From: Theobroma cacao
Taxonomy: Eukaryota; Streptophyta; Magnoliopsida; Malvales; Malvaceae
Reading direction: 5' to 3'
DNA length: 64,000 bases
Assembly: GCF_000208745.1 (NCBI RefSeq)
Contig: NC_030851.1
Location: 15,526,638 to 15,590,637 of the forward strand
Part shown: in pieces, positions 48,309-59,315 of the stretch
Position numbering within the stretch: position 1 is the stretch's first letter
Layout: each line of letters begins with the position of its first letter
Program-made: the position numbers and the translations under genes
The notes under the pieces: generated by a model
What the model was told of the DNA's origin: nothing
Database searches by the model: none
Seen by the model: the letters and a program-made list of their open reading frames with translations, nothing else

Positions 48309-49539
48309 TGTTGGCTCCATTAGTTTTTGATGATAATAAAACATTCCCATTCATTTGTGTTTAATATCTCTACTTGAGTGTGCAGGACAAATATTGTATG
48401 TAAAAATTAATAAATCATTCAAATGCACATGTCAAAAAGCATAGGAATAAGGAAGTCACAATTGATCAACAAGACAAAAGCCTCTTAGTAGATTAATGAA
48501 GAGTTAGTCAGCTAAAATTCAAATCAGAAGTTGGTGGGCTGAAGAGTTTTGGGAGACAGAAAAGACTTAGTCGACCAAGAAATGAGTTAGTCGACTAAGT
48601 GCACACTGTCAGAAACTAGGATCAGAAGATAGAGACGACTTAGTCGACTAAGATATCGATTAGTCGACTAAGATCATTCTGCCAAAAATTTGAATTGTGC
48701 ACTAGAAGACAAATTAATGGCCAGAATTGCTACCAAACTGTTTCCAACGGTCAAAAACTATCTAACTCACATCAGAGCTGATTTTTCAAGTATAAAAGGG
48801 GCTTCCAATGGATAGAAATGCAATGAAGGCTTCCAAGAACAAAAAAAGCTCAAAATAGCAAAACTTCTCTACAATACTTTTTGCACTTCACTCTAATCTT
48901 TGTATTTGAGATAGGCACTTAACTTGGTACCATTCAGATCAAGTTAGTGATCATAGGTACATTCTTATTTCTTTTCTTCTTGAATACTTAGAGTGAGTGA
49001 ATCACTGTAAGGGGTTTATTCAAGCTTGAGCTTGATTGAATGTATAAGTTCTAACTTAGCCTAGAAAAGTTAGTTGTTGGGTTTTGGTTGATCCCGTGAA
49101 AAACCATTGTTGTAGGTTATGGTTGAGCCTTTGAAAAATCACTTTGGGTTTTGGTTGAGCTTGTGAAAAACCATTATGAAAGGTTGTGGTTGAGCCTTTG
49201 AAAATCCACTTTGGGTTTTGGTTGATCCGGTAAAAACCATTATGAAAGGTTTTGGCTAAGCCTGATAAAAGCTATTGTAAAGCTTGGTGAAAACTTGTGA
49301 ATTTCATTGGTTCATAGTGGATTAGTTTGAAAAATCCTTGATTGAATAATCAAGGTAGTGGATGTAGATCTTGGACCGAACCACTATAAATTGCTGCACA
49401 TTGTCTCCTCTATTTTTAATCTTTCATTCATCTTTTAATTTTCCTTTTATCTTGAATCTATGCCCAACTAGAAGGTAACTTTATTAAGAGCCAAAAAGTT
49501 CTATTCACCCCCCTCTAGCATATTTATTTGGGATCAACA
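48309..49539 (+). repeat. 5' LTR of the Copia element
   Basis: TGTTGGCTCC...GGATCAACA, 1,231 bp. TATA-like TATAAAAGGG lies at about 48,791. U3 carries four CTTAGTCGACTAAG-type palindromes (48,566-48,672). A downstream stretch (49,080-49,280) repeats GGTTTTGGTTGA-CC and AAACCATT several times. It is 67 bp longer than the 3' LTR, chiefly because the latter lacks one palindrome-bounded segment. Confidence 0.92.
48566..48672. repeat. Four TTAGTCGACTAAG palindromes in LTR U3
   Basis: Located at 48,566-48,579 (one change), 48,587-48,599, 48,639-48,652 (perfect 14 bp, CTTAGTCGACTAAG) and 48,660-48,672. Another perfect copy is at 54,324-54,337 and a decayed one at 54,345-54,358, downstream of RNase H. 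Palindromic motifs in noncoding regions are a described feature of Sireviruses. Confidence 0.85.
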
Positions 49540-49541
49540 AG

Positions 49542-49553
49542 TGGTATCAGAGC
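49542..49553 (+). other. Primer-binding site, initiator tRNA-Met
   Basis: TGGTATCAGAGC, two bases after the LTR end, is complementary to the 3' end of plant initiator tRNA-Met, the usual Copia primer. Confidence 0.9.
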
Positions 49554-49597
49554 AAATTCCCTGTTATTAAGGTCTAACACCCTTTGGGAGGATCTTA

Positions 49598-51117
49598 ATG
49601 GTTCTACAAAAATCAGTGGTTGCTGAGGGACAATCAACAAACAGACTACCTCTGTTTGATGGCTCTAACTATCTTTATTGGAGCACTAGGATGTCAATAT
49701 ATATTAGGGCAATTGATTATGAGATGTGGGATGTCATAACTGATGGACCATTCATTCCTTCAACCTTAAATGTAGTTACCAACGAGAGGATCCCTAAGCC
49801 AAGGTCTGAATGGACCGAGGCTAAAACTAAAAAGGTCTAGATCAATTTTAAGGCAATCAAAACATTACATTGTGCTTTCACTCCCACTGAGTTCAATAAA
49901 ATATCAAGTTGTACCACTGCAAAATAGTTGTGGGATAAACTTAGGATTATCCATGAAGGGACTTCTCAAGTCAAGGAGTCTAAGATAGCCCTTTTGACCC
50001 ATAATTATGAAATATTTAAGATAGAGCCTGGTGAAGATATCACCAGCATGTTAGATAGATTCACAAACATCACAAACAAATTAAGTTAATTAGGCAAACC
50101 AATTCCCGAGCATGAAATTGTAAAAAAGACTTCTTAGAAGCCTACCTAAAAATTGGAAGCCTAAGTTGACAGCCATCCGAGAAGCCAAGGACTTATTTGT
50201 TATAACTTTAGATGAAATTTGTGATTCTCTTCTTACTCATGGGCTAGAACTCAAGGAAGAAGAAGAAGAAGATAGAAAGGAAGCTAAAGAAAAGAAGAAA
50301 AGCATCACCCTTAAAGCCATCATTCTTGAAAAAGAACTGGATGAGCTATCTTGTGATGATGATGAAGAACTAGCCTAGTTGCTAAGAGATTCAGAAAACT
50401 GATGGGCAAAAGAAATCAGAGACTAACTAGAAGAGGGTTTAGAAAAGATCAAGGTTCTTCATGGAAAGGAAGAAAAAAAAATGACTCTAACAAAAAGGAA
50501 GAGCTTACATGTTTCGAATGCAAGAAGCTTGGACATTTTAAGTCCGATGCCCCTTGTTGAAGGAAGAAACTCCAAAGAGAAACAAGAAGTCAAAGAAGGC
50601 AATAGTGGCAGCCACTTGGTTAGATAGTGACACTTCAAGTTTTGAAGCTGAGGAAGAAAAAGCTAAAAAAAGAGCAAACTTGTGTTTGATGGCACGGGAT
50701 GATGAATCTGAGGTATCTTTATCCCCTTTCAATATTTCTATTGATGAGCTTAAGAATGAATATGAATGTTTATATGATGAATTTGAGAAACTTGTTTTGA
50801 AATACAAGACCTTAAAGAAAAAGTCTACATCTCTAGAATCAGATTTGGATAAGATCAAACTCGAATTTGATTTTATTTTTGAACAAAGAAATTTTCTACA
50901 AATTGAATTGGAGCACTCAAAAACAGATTTTGAAAATCTAAAATTGAAATTGGAAAGCAAAACTGAAATCTTACAAAAGCTGAGTGAAGAAAATGCTGCA
51001 CTTAAAAGTTTGAAAAATGAAACTCCAAAAAGAAATGTTTACTACAAGAAAAATTCTACTAATGCATCATCTAGGTGTTATATTTGTGATAAAGTTGGCC
51101 ATTTATCCTATGATTGA
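49598..51117 (+). pseudogene. Copia gag remnant
   Basis: Gag packages the element RNA. N-terminal region: LPLFDGSNYLYWSTRMSIYI and YEMWDVITDGP, as in Sirevirus gag. Middle: EGTSQVKESK and LLTHNYEIFK (about 49,960-50,030). A first zinc knuckle near 50,506-50,555 (CFECKKLGHFKSD) lacks the expected fourth ligand at its usual position. A coiled-coil-prone Lys/Glu-rich segment follows (50,730-51,040), then a second knuckle (CYICDKVGHLSYD, ending 51,117) where the last Cys codon reads TGA. Stops near 49,838, 49,926, 50,086, 50,136 and 50,377 and a frameshift near 50,560 make it non-functional. Confidence 0.85.
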
Positions 51118-51239
51118 AATAGAAAAAGGAATCTGCAGAAAATAAGAAAAATATGGGTTCCAAAAGGATCTTATGTTGCTGCTAACAATTAAGGACCCAT
51201 CAGGGTATGGGTACCTATAAAGAAATATTGAATATTTGT

Positions 51240-52800
51240 TTTGTAGGATGAGCTGCACTTAAAAGATACATGTTTAAGAGCTCAACTTAAGAAGAAGCAA
51301 CCTTGGTATATGGACAGTGGCTGCTCAAGGCACAAGACAGGGAATGAAATGCTATTTGCACAGCTAGACAAGAAAAAGGGAGGAACCGTATCTTTTGGTG
51401 ATGATTCGAAAGGTAGAATTCATGGCATAGGAACGGTTGGTAAGAAGTCTCTAACTCAAATTAGTCATGTACTATTGCTTAAAGGTTTGAAACATAATTT
51501 ATTGAGCATTAGTCAATTGTGTGATAAAGGATTTAAGGTATGTTTTGACTTAACCAAATGTGAAGTGATAGACATATGCATTAAAAAAGTCTCCTTTATA
51601 AGAAGAAGATTAAATAATATGTATGTTGTATTTCTTGAGGATCTTGAAATGGATTGTGAAATATGTCTTGTAGAAAATGCTGAAAATGATAGTAGGTTAT
51701 GGCATAGGAGATTAGGACATGTTAGCATGCATACCATGTCAAAGTTGATTAGAAAAAATTTATTTGTTGGATTGTCGGATCTTAAGTTTGAAAATAACAA
51801 GATATGTGATGCTTGCCAACTAGGAAAGCAAGTTAGAACATCCTTTAAGACTAAGAAAGTTGTTTCCACATCTAGACCTCTTGAATTGATGCACATTGAT
51901 CTATTTGGTCCAATAAGTACAACTAGTCTAGGAGGAAAATCTTATGGCTTTGTAATAATTGATGACTACTCTAGGTACACTTGGGTATATTTCCTTGCTC
52001 ATAAAAACAATGCTCTATCATATTCATAAGTCATTGTAGGAAGGTTGAAAATGAAAAAGGACTAGCTATAGTTAGTATTAGAAGTGATTATGGAGGTGAT
52101 TTTGAAGGAGATGAATTTGAGAACTTTTGTAATGAAAAAGGGGTTGGATATAACTTTTCTGCACCTAGAACACCCCAGCAAAATGGAGTTGTAGAGAAAA
52201 AAAACTGAACCTTGAAGGAAATGGCTCGAACTATGCTATGTGAGAATAATCTACCTAAATACTTTTGGGCAAAAGCTGTTAATACAGTAGCTTATACCCT
52301 TAATAGAGTGTCTATAAGAGCCATGATATCAAAGACTCCATACAAACTGTACAAAGGTAAGAAACCAAATATTTCTCACCTTAGGAGCTTTGGCTGCAAG
52401 TGTTTTGTATTAAACAATGGTAAACAACCTTTAGGAAAGTTTGATGCAAAGAGTGATGAAGCTATATTTTTAGGATATGCATTAAACTCAAAAGCTTATA
52501 GAGTCTTCAACAAAAGATCTTTAACGGTTAAAGAATCCATCCATGTAGTTTTTGATGAATCCAATACCTTGCAAAAGGAAATTTCTGATGATGAAAATGA
52601 TACGGATGTTCTTGAAAGACAATTGGAAGAGATGAGTTTAGATGATAAGATAAATAGTGAAGAAAATACTATAGGTAGAGAAACAGAACCTCCACCCATA
52701 GAAACCCTGCAACAAGAGAGACTTGTGAGTTTTTAGCTTTCATTTCTCAAATTGAGCCTAAAACATTTGAGGATACAGAAAAAGAGGAAAGCTGAATATT
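51240..52800 (+). pseudogene. Copia protease and integrase remnant
   Basis: Protease: DSGCSRHKTG at 51,313-51,342 holds the catalytic Asp-Ser-Gly. Integrase: HHCC zinc domain (LWHRRLGHVS about 51,697, CDACQLGKQ about 51,808) and DDE core with the first Asp in LMHIDLFGP (about 51,886), the second in SDYGGDF (about 52,085) and the Glu in QQNGVVE (about 52,180). A frameshift with stop at 52,027 and a stop at 52,206 separate the blocks. 52,212-52,736 continues with the C-terminal part (FWAKAVNTVAYTLNR, SHLRSFGCKCFV, KSDEAIFLGYA). Family is clear, function lost. Confidence 0.88.
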
Positions 52801-54233
52801 GGCCATGCAAGACGAACTTGATCAATTCAAAAGAAACCATGTATGGTCATTAGTCTCTAGGCCTATAAACCACCCTATTGTTGGAACAAAATGGGTGTTT
52901 AGAAATAAGGTAGATGAGAAAGGAATGTACTTAGAAATAAAGCAGGGTTGGTAGCCAAGGATATAACTAAGAGGAAGGAATAGACTATGATGAAACCTTT
53001 GCACCAGTTGCCAGGATAGAAGATATAAGATTACTCATTGCATTTGCTTGCTTTATGAACTTTAAGTTATTCCAAATGGATGTAAAGAATGCATTCTTAA
53101 ATGGTTTCGTTCAACAAGAAGTTTATGTTGAGCAACCCCTTGGGTTTGAGGACTATGAAAAACCAGATCATGTTTTCAAACTTCACAAAGCTTTGTATGG
53201 ATTGAAACAAGCTCCTAGAGCTTGATATGAGAGGCTTTCAAAATTTTTGGTTGCAAAAGGTTATGTTAGAGTTAGTATTGATACAACATTATTTATCAAA
53301 AGATATTTAAAAGATTTAATTATTGTTCAAATTTATGTGGATGACATTGTGTTTGGTGCAACTAATGAGGCTTTATGCAAGAATTTTGCTAAAGAAATGC
53401 AGGGGGAATTTGAGATGAGCATGATGGGTGAGCTGAAGTGTTTTTTTGGGCTTCAAATCAAACAAAGTGAGATAGGAATCTTCATCAATCAAGAAAGATA
53501 CACTCAAGACATGCTCAAAAGGTTTAATATGCTAAAGTTGAAATCAATTTGTACACCGATGAGTCCATCCACCAGACTTGATATAGATGAAAAAGGAAAT
53601 GATGTTGTTCAAAAGCTCTATAGAGTTATGATCGGATCACTTCTTCATTTAACAGCCAGTAGGCCTGATATACAATTCAGTGTGTGTTTGTGTGCTCATT
53701 TTCAATCTCAACTCAAAGAATCACACATGACTGCTGTTAAAAGAATTTTTAGATACCTCATAGACACACAAACTTTAGGCATATGGTACCCTAGAGAATC
53801 ATCTTTTAGCTTAGTTGGATATTCGGATGCTGATTTTACTAGCAACAAAACAGATAGAAAGAGCACCAATGGAACCTGCCAGTTTCTAGGTAGTATGCTT
53901 GTGTCATGGTCTAGCAAAAAGAAAAATTCAGTTGCTCTGTCTACAGCAAAAGTAGAATATGTATCTCTAGGCAGCTGTTGTGCTTAAATCTTATGGATTA
54001 AACAACAACTAAAAGACTATTGAATGTCAATGAATAACATACTAATATATTGTGACAATACAAGTGCAATCAACATTTTAAAAAATCCTGTGCAGCTTTC
54101 TAGGACTAAGCATATTGAGATTAGGCACCACTTTGTTAGAGATCATGTAGTTAAAGGTGACATTAAAATTGAGTTTGTAAATACTTTACATCAATTAGCC
54201 GACATCTTCACAAAACCCTTAAATAAGGATTGA
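52800..54233 (+). pseudogene. Copia reverse transcriptase and RNase H remnant
   Basis: RT begins near WSLVSRP (about 52,846) with ETFAPVARI and QMDVKNAFLNG downstream. The catalytic YVDD is intact at 53,334-53,345. After RT come LLHLTASRPDIQFSV and the RNase H Asp in GYSDADF (about 53,818), then ALSTAKVEY (about 53,935) and the C-terminal RTKHIEIRHHFVRD and ADIFTKPL (about 54,106-54,227). A frameshift near 52,925-52,975, a TGA in place of a conserved Trp near 53,223, and stops at 53,985 and 54,021 break it. Confidence 0.9.
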
Positions 54234-54683
54234 TTCTGTGATGAGATTAAAAGAAATTTAGGAATGATTAGTGTGCAGGAGCTTTAAGAAAAATTTTGAA
54301 ATTTTCTCAAAAGACAGTAGGCACTTAGTCGACTAAGAGAGGCATTTAGTCAACTAAGAGCATTTTGTCTCTTTAAATAATAAGACTTAGTTAGTTAAAA
54401 GAGAAAAAGAATAAAATAGTGAACAGGAACAGTATACCGGGTGAAGAGAATGGGTAGAAAATACTACCTAGATGAAAAATAAAATAGGAGGTAAAGTTTG
54501 AATTTTGAACAGGAGAAAAATTGACGGTAGTTAAGGGGGAGATAGATGGTTTTTGGGAAAATCAAACTACCCATTAACTCATTTCCTTTACATTTTCTCT
54601 CTTATGAAACTGATCCACCCAAAACTAAAACCCTCTCCGCTTAGATTCTCAAAACCCTCAATCTGAAATTTCTCAAATCCAAA

Positions 54684-56568
54684 ATGGCAAAAACCTCTTT
54701 GACCAAAGAGATTGCTGAGAAGAAGAAAGGAAAACGGCCACTGGAAGAAGGCATGCAAGCAGAAATACAGAAAAGGAAATGGAAAATTAGGTATGCATCG
54801 ATGAGTGAAATATCTAGAAAATCGCAAAAGAAAAAAGAACAAAAAACAAAGAAGAAGAAAGAAAAGGGAAAATCATCTAAGAAAGGTAACACCTCATCTT
54901 CTAAGTTTAGGAATAAAGCACATGAAGATAGATACAAGAAATTAGAGAATGCCCCCATTACTTGTGAAAAATACATTGATTGGGTAGTTTTAGTGAAATT
55001 CCAAAAATTCAAACAAGCTTATCTGATTATTTTGAGGATTTAAAACTGAAGGAGTTTAGCATCTTTAAGAATCGATCCTATAGTGCTAACTTGGTAAAAG
55101 AATTTTATTCAAGTATAGCAATTGACAAGGGTGAACTAGAGGAGCCTGATGATTATCTTGATAATCGCCTGAATGTGTTTTTAAATGGAAAGGAATTTAC
55201 TATAACTGCTGCTGATCTAGGGAGTTTACTTAAAATCAAATGTGAGGAAGGAGAGTTTGACTTTCTTGAAAATTATGACCCATCCTCCTTGTGGGAAATA
55301 ATTACAAAGAGAAAGGAAAAATACTCCTAAAAAAGTAATACTGGCCTAATTATCAGTCCTCAAATTAGGATTTTGCATTACTTTATAGCAGCAAACATTC
55401 ATGAAAGAAACGACAGTTTTAGCTACATTAGCCTTCAGGACTTATGGCTAATGGAGCATGCATTCAATGGTACTCCCTTGAATCTTGGTCGATTTATGGT
55501 TGAAAGAATGAGAAGAGCTTGTACAGGGGACAAGATAAATCTACTATATGGAAATATCATTACTGCACTGGTACAAAAAGAAAGGAATTTGGACCAAAAG
55601 CTATGAAATGGACTTGGTAAAGAGTAGAGACCAGGCTATCTATTTAGGTAGTCTGCCAAAGATGGGATACAAGTTAGATGGAGAAACTTTTGTTAAATCA
55701 CCCAAGGTCTCTGCAATACTAGCACAAATAGAGGCAACACCCTCACCATTTTCCAGGGAAATGATTTTCAATCTGTTGATGAGAATGGATGGGAAGCTTA
55801 TAGAGCAATCTTCAAAAATTGAGAAAATGGAAGAAAGACTTGCAGAGATTGAAAATATGATAAAGGAAAAAGGGAAATCTATTGTTGAGCCTACAGTTGA
55901 GGACATTTTAGCAACTCCAAGCCCAGCACCAGCAAGGGAAACTGCTGAAGGCCCTGCCTTCCCAATTGAGAGTTTTGGAGGCCCTGTTCCTCAAAATAAA
56001 GATGCTGAACCAATGATTGACCTTGAAGCTGAGCTTAAAAAGGAAAAAGAATCAGATAAGGGACTAAAGTTCTTAGATCTCTTGATGGTACCTCTCCACT
56101 TAATCAAGATCCACAACCAGAATCTCAACCATCTTCTCCACATTCTGAAGAGGTTTCAATCATGGGTCTTTTTCATCAAATGATTCATGAGGAGCAAGTT
56201 GAGAAAGAAGTAGCTCAAGCAAAAACACAGCAAGCCACATCTGCACCAGCACACATAGTAGATAAGCAGACTGGGAAAGAAAAAGAGAAAGCTATTGCAG
56301 CTCCACAGGCCAAATCAAAACCACTTGGTAAAGGTATCAAGAGAATGGCAACCAAGACCAAATTCCTCAAAAAGAGAAAATCTTCCAAAATTGTTGAGAA
56401 GGCTAAACTAGCAACTATCTCTTCTCCTTAAGAACCCCTAAAAGTTTTTGACAAATCCTCACCTAAACCTTCACCATAAAAATCACTACCAGAACCTTCT
56501 CCTGAACCCCTTAATGTAAAATATTTCATTGATGAATCCTCTCCCTCATCCTATTCAGAAGATGATTA
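54684..56568 (+). pseudogene. Third ORF after RNase H (plant transposon-type domain)
   Basis: A separate, decayed frame starting MAKTSLTKE. Order: a very basic Lys-rich N-terminus (54,684-54,900), a globular region (about 54,980-55,610: VKEFYSSI, LNGKEFTITAADLGSLL, LHYFIAANIHERND, GTPLNLGRFMVERMRRA), a coiled-coil segment (about 55,805-55,870, KIEKMEERLAEIENM) and a Pro/Glu/Ala-rich tail to about 56,568. The globular part resembles the domain annotated in plants as putative plant transposon protein. In Sireviruses an ORF in this place has been called env-like, but I see no signal peptide or membrane segment. Frameshifts near 55,020 and 55,600 and stops at 55,328 and 56,429 break it. Confidence 0.65.
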
Positions 56569-56579
56569 AGCATCCTTGA

Positions 56580-57389
56580 GATTTGATGATGACAAAAAGG
56601 GGGAGAAGTGGAAAGCTAAGGGAAATGGAAAATAAATTAAAAAAAAATGTTAGGGTAGAGGTACCAAAAATCTAGGTGAAATTTAGGGTGTTGAATTTGA
56701 CTAGGTTGTCTATGGTAGATGGTCTATGGTAGTTTGCTGAAAATTGGATAATGGTCATTGTGCTGAGACACTATTTATTTATTTTGTTATGTTGCTGATG
56801 ACTGATGCTGAAAGTGTGTTGAGAACTTATTCTGATAATGTACTGAAAACTTATTCTCATGATATTTTGGTTGGATTGTGAATGAATGCAATGCTGATAC
56901 GCTAATGATTGAATATTTAAAGTTGTTATTGAGTTTCTGCTGATGCTTTGGTGCTAACTTTGAGCTGATATGCTGATAATTAATTGTTGATGTGATATTG
57001 TGAGTGAAATTCGGATGAAAATAAATATGAATGCTGATATTTTTAATTGGATGGTTTATGGCATATAGCTTTGGAATGAATTAAGTCTGGAAACAATATG
57101 ATAGACAACAAGCTGAAATAGTAATAATGTTCTGTCACCCTGTCACTTACTGCTTATTATTCCATAAGCTTGTATAAATATATTCTGTCATAAATTTGAA
57201 CCATCATATGTCATTTTCTGTATGACAATAATAAAAACATGCTGAAATGAATAATAAAACTATGCACACACTAAGGGAAAGCGCATACTTAGGGGGAGGA
57301 AAAACTCCATTTTGTGCAGAACTAAAAAGAATAAAAGGACACTGTGCTGTTAACCAAGGAATGTTTTGTCATCATCAAAAAGGGGAGAT
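56580..57389 (+). other. Copia 3' noncoding region and polypurine tracts
   Basis: Several A/G-rich tracts (GACAAAAAGGGGGAGAAG at 56,593-56,608, TTAGGGGGAGG near 57,290, AAAAAGGGGAGA near 57,377) precede the 3' LTR. The last is the primary tract. Multiple polypurine tracts are characteristic of Sireviruses. The rest is rich in TGCTGATG-type short repeats. Confidence 0.7.
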
Positions 57390-58553
57390 TGTTAGTTCCA
57401 TTAGTTTTTTATGATAATAAAACATTCCCATTCATTTGTGTTTAATATCTCTACTTGAGTGTGCAGGACAAATATTGTATTCAAAAATTAATAAATCATT
57501 CAAATGCACATGTCAAAAAGCATAGGAATAAGGAAGCCACAATTGATCAACAAGACAGAAGCCCCTTAGTCAATTAATGAAGATTTAGTCAACTAAATTT
57601 CAAATAAGAAGTTGGCAAGCTGAAGAGTATTGAGAGACAAAAAAGACTTAGTCGACCAAGAAATGAGTTAGTCAACTAAGAGCATTTTGCCAAAAATTTT
57701 GAATTGTGCACTAGAAGACAAATTAACGGCTAGAATTGCTACCAAACTGTTTCTAACGGTCAAAAACCGTCTAACTCACATCAGAGCTGATTTTCCAAGT
57801 ATAAAAGGGACTTAAAACAGATAGAATGCAATAAAGGCTTCCAAGAACAAAAAGAGCTCAAAATAGCAAAAATTCTCTACAATACTCTCTGCACTTCACT
57901 CCAATCTTTGTATTTGAGATAGGGACTTCACTTGGTACCATTCAGATCAAGCTAGTGATCATAGGTACATTCTTATTTTTTTTCTTCTTAAATACTTAGA
58001 GTGGGCGAGTCACTGTAAGGGGTTTATTCAAGCTTGGGTTAGCTTGATTGAATGTATAGGTTCTAACTTAGCCTAGAAAAGTTAGTTGTTGGGTTTTGGT
58101 TGATCCCGTGAAAAACCATTGTTATAGGTTATGGTTGAGCCTTTGAAAAACCACTTTGGGTTTTAGTTGAGCTTGTGAAAAACCATTGTGAAAGGTTGTG
58201 GTTGAGCCTTTGAAAAACCACTTTGGGTTTTGGTTGATCCCGGTAAAAACCATTGTGAAAGGTTTTGGCTAAGCTTGATAAAAGCCATTGTAAAGCTTGG
58301 TGAAAGTTTGTGAATTTCACCTGTTCATAGTGGATTAGTTTGAAAAATCCTTGGTTGAATAATCAAGGTAGTGTATGTAGGTCTTGGACCGAACCACTAT
58401 CAATTACTGCGCATTGTCTCCTCTATTTTTAATCTTTCATTCATCTTTTAATTTTCCTTTTATTTTGAATCTATCCCCAACTAAAAGATAACTTTATTAA
58501 GAGCCAAAAAGTTCTATTCACCCCCCCTCTAGCACATTTATTTAGGACCAACA
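57390..58553 (+). repeat. 3' LTR of the Copia element
   Basis: TGTTAGTTCC...GGACCAACA, 1,164 bp, highly similar to the 5' LTR. It lacks a ~72-bp segment between two TTAGTCGACTAAG copies and has several palindrome positions changed C to T or G to A. It is followed by GCTGC. Confidence 0.92.
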
Positions 58554-59290
58554 GCTGCTGCATCAATTGTTGTTCTAATTGGTCCTAGCAAATCATTATA
58601 AAAAGTTTGAACTTGTAGCCATTTAGGTAACCCATGGTGAAGACATCTTCTTAGCAAATCCTTATACCTCTCCCAAGCTTCATATAGTGTTTCAGAGTCA
58701 AGTTGCACAAAAGAGGTGATATCATTACGTATTTTTGTTGTCTTAGTAGGTGGAAGAATTTTGCCAAGAATTTATAAGTTGAATCATCCCAAGTACTAAT
58801 AAACTCATTTGGAAGCGAATTTAACCAAACTCTTTACCTTATTTGTAACACTATTATTTTTGAAAGTATCACAAATCTCCAAGAAATTCACAAAATGTGC
58901 ATTAGGATAATCATTCAAAAGTCCCTTAAACTAAATAAAAGTTTGAATTATCTGAATGATTGCTGGTTTGATTTCAAAATTATAGGCTTGGATAACAGGT
59001 CTACGGATGCTAAAATGAAAGCCTTGAACGAGAGGTACAGCATATTCTTGCAAGGGCTTATTTACTTCACGATCTGCCATTGTATTAAATTGAGAAAAAG
59101 CTTGCAAATTTTCCTTCTTGAGTTTTTGAAAAGTCTTTTCAATTTTTGGATCAAAAGGAACAACATCCAAAATTTTGCCTCTTTGCATACAATGACTAAA
59201 AAATACTTGAAAATAAAAACAAAATTTGAAGTAAGATTAAATTGCTTAGTATTAATATTAACAAAAATAGAAAATTTAAGAAACAATTCC
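58554..59290 (-). pseudogene. Gypsy gag N-terminal part (before Copia insertion)
   Basis: Minus-strand reading shows a retrotransposon gag (PF03732-type) core: RNDITSFVQLDSETLYEAWERY, KDLLRRC, HHGLPKWLQVQTFYNDLL and IRTTIDAAA (about 58,556-58,740). The next residues continue at 48,308 after removing the Copia element, in the same frame. Upstream frames at 58,931-59,188 and 59,062-59,334 hold the rest of the N-terminus. The segment starts just after the primer-binding site. Confidence 0.8.
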
Positions 59291-59315
59291 CCTGCAACAA
59301 TGCCAAAAACTTGTT

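Larger units (their letters stand above)
48309..58553 (+). mobile_element. Sirevirus-like Copia retrotransposon with third ORF
   Basis: 10.2-kb element: 5' LTR 48,309-49,539, primer-binding site 49,542-49,553, gag, protease, integrase, RT, RNase H, an additional ORF (54,684-56,568), long noncoding tail, polypurine tract (AAAAAGGGGAGA, about 57,377-57,388), 3' LTR 57,390-58,553. LTRs over 1.1 kb, a tRNA-Met(i) site, palindromes near the U3 start and a long ORF after RNase H fit the Sirevirus lineage of Copia. The coding regions carry stops and frameshifts, so it is inactive. It interrupts the gag of the Gypsy element in antisense orientation. Confidence 0.9.

Noticed and set aside
50538..50960. 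140-codon Ser-rich frame on the minus strand
   Set aside because: It is the antisense shadow of the Lys/Glu-rich gag coiled-coil region.
54024..54233. Short frame considered as a separate gene
   Set aside because: It is the C-terminal end of the Copia RNase H (ADIFTKPL), separated by a stop.
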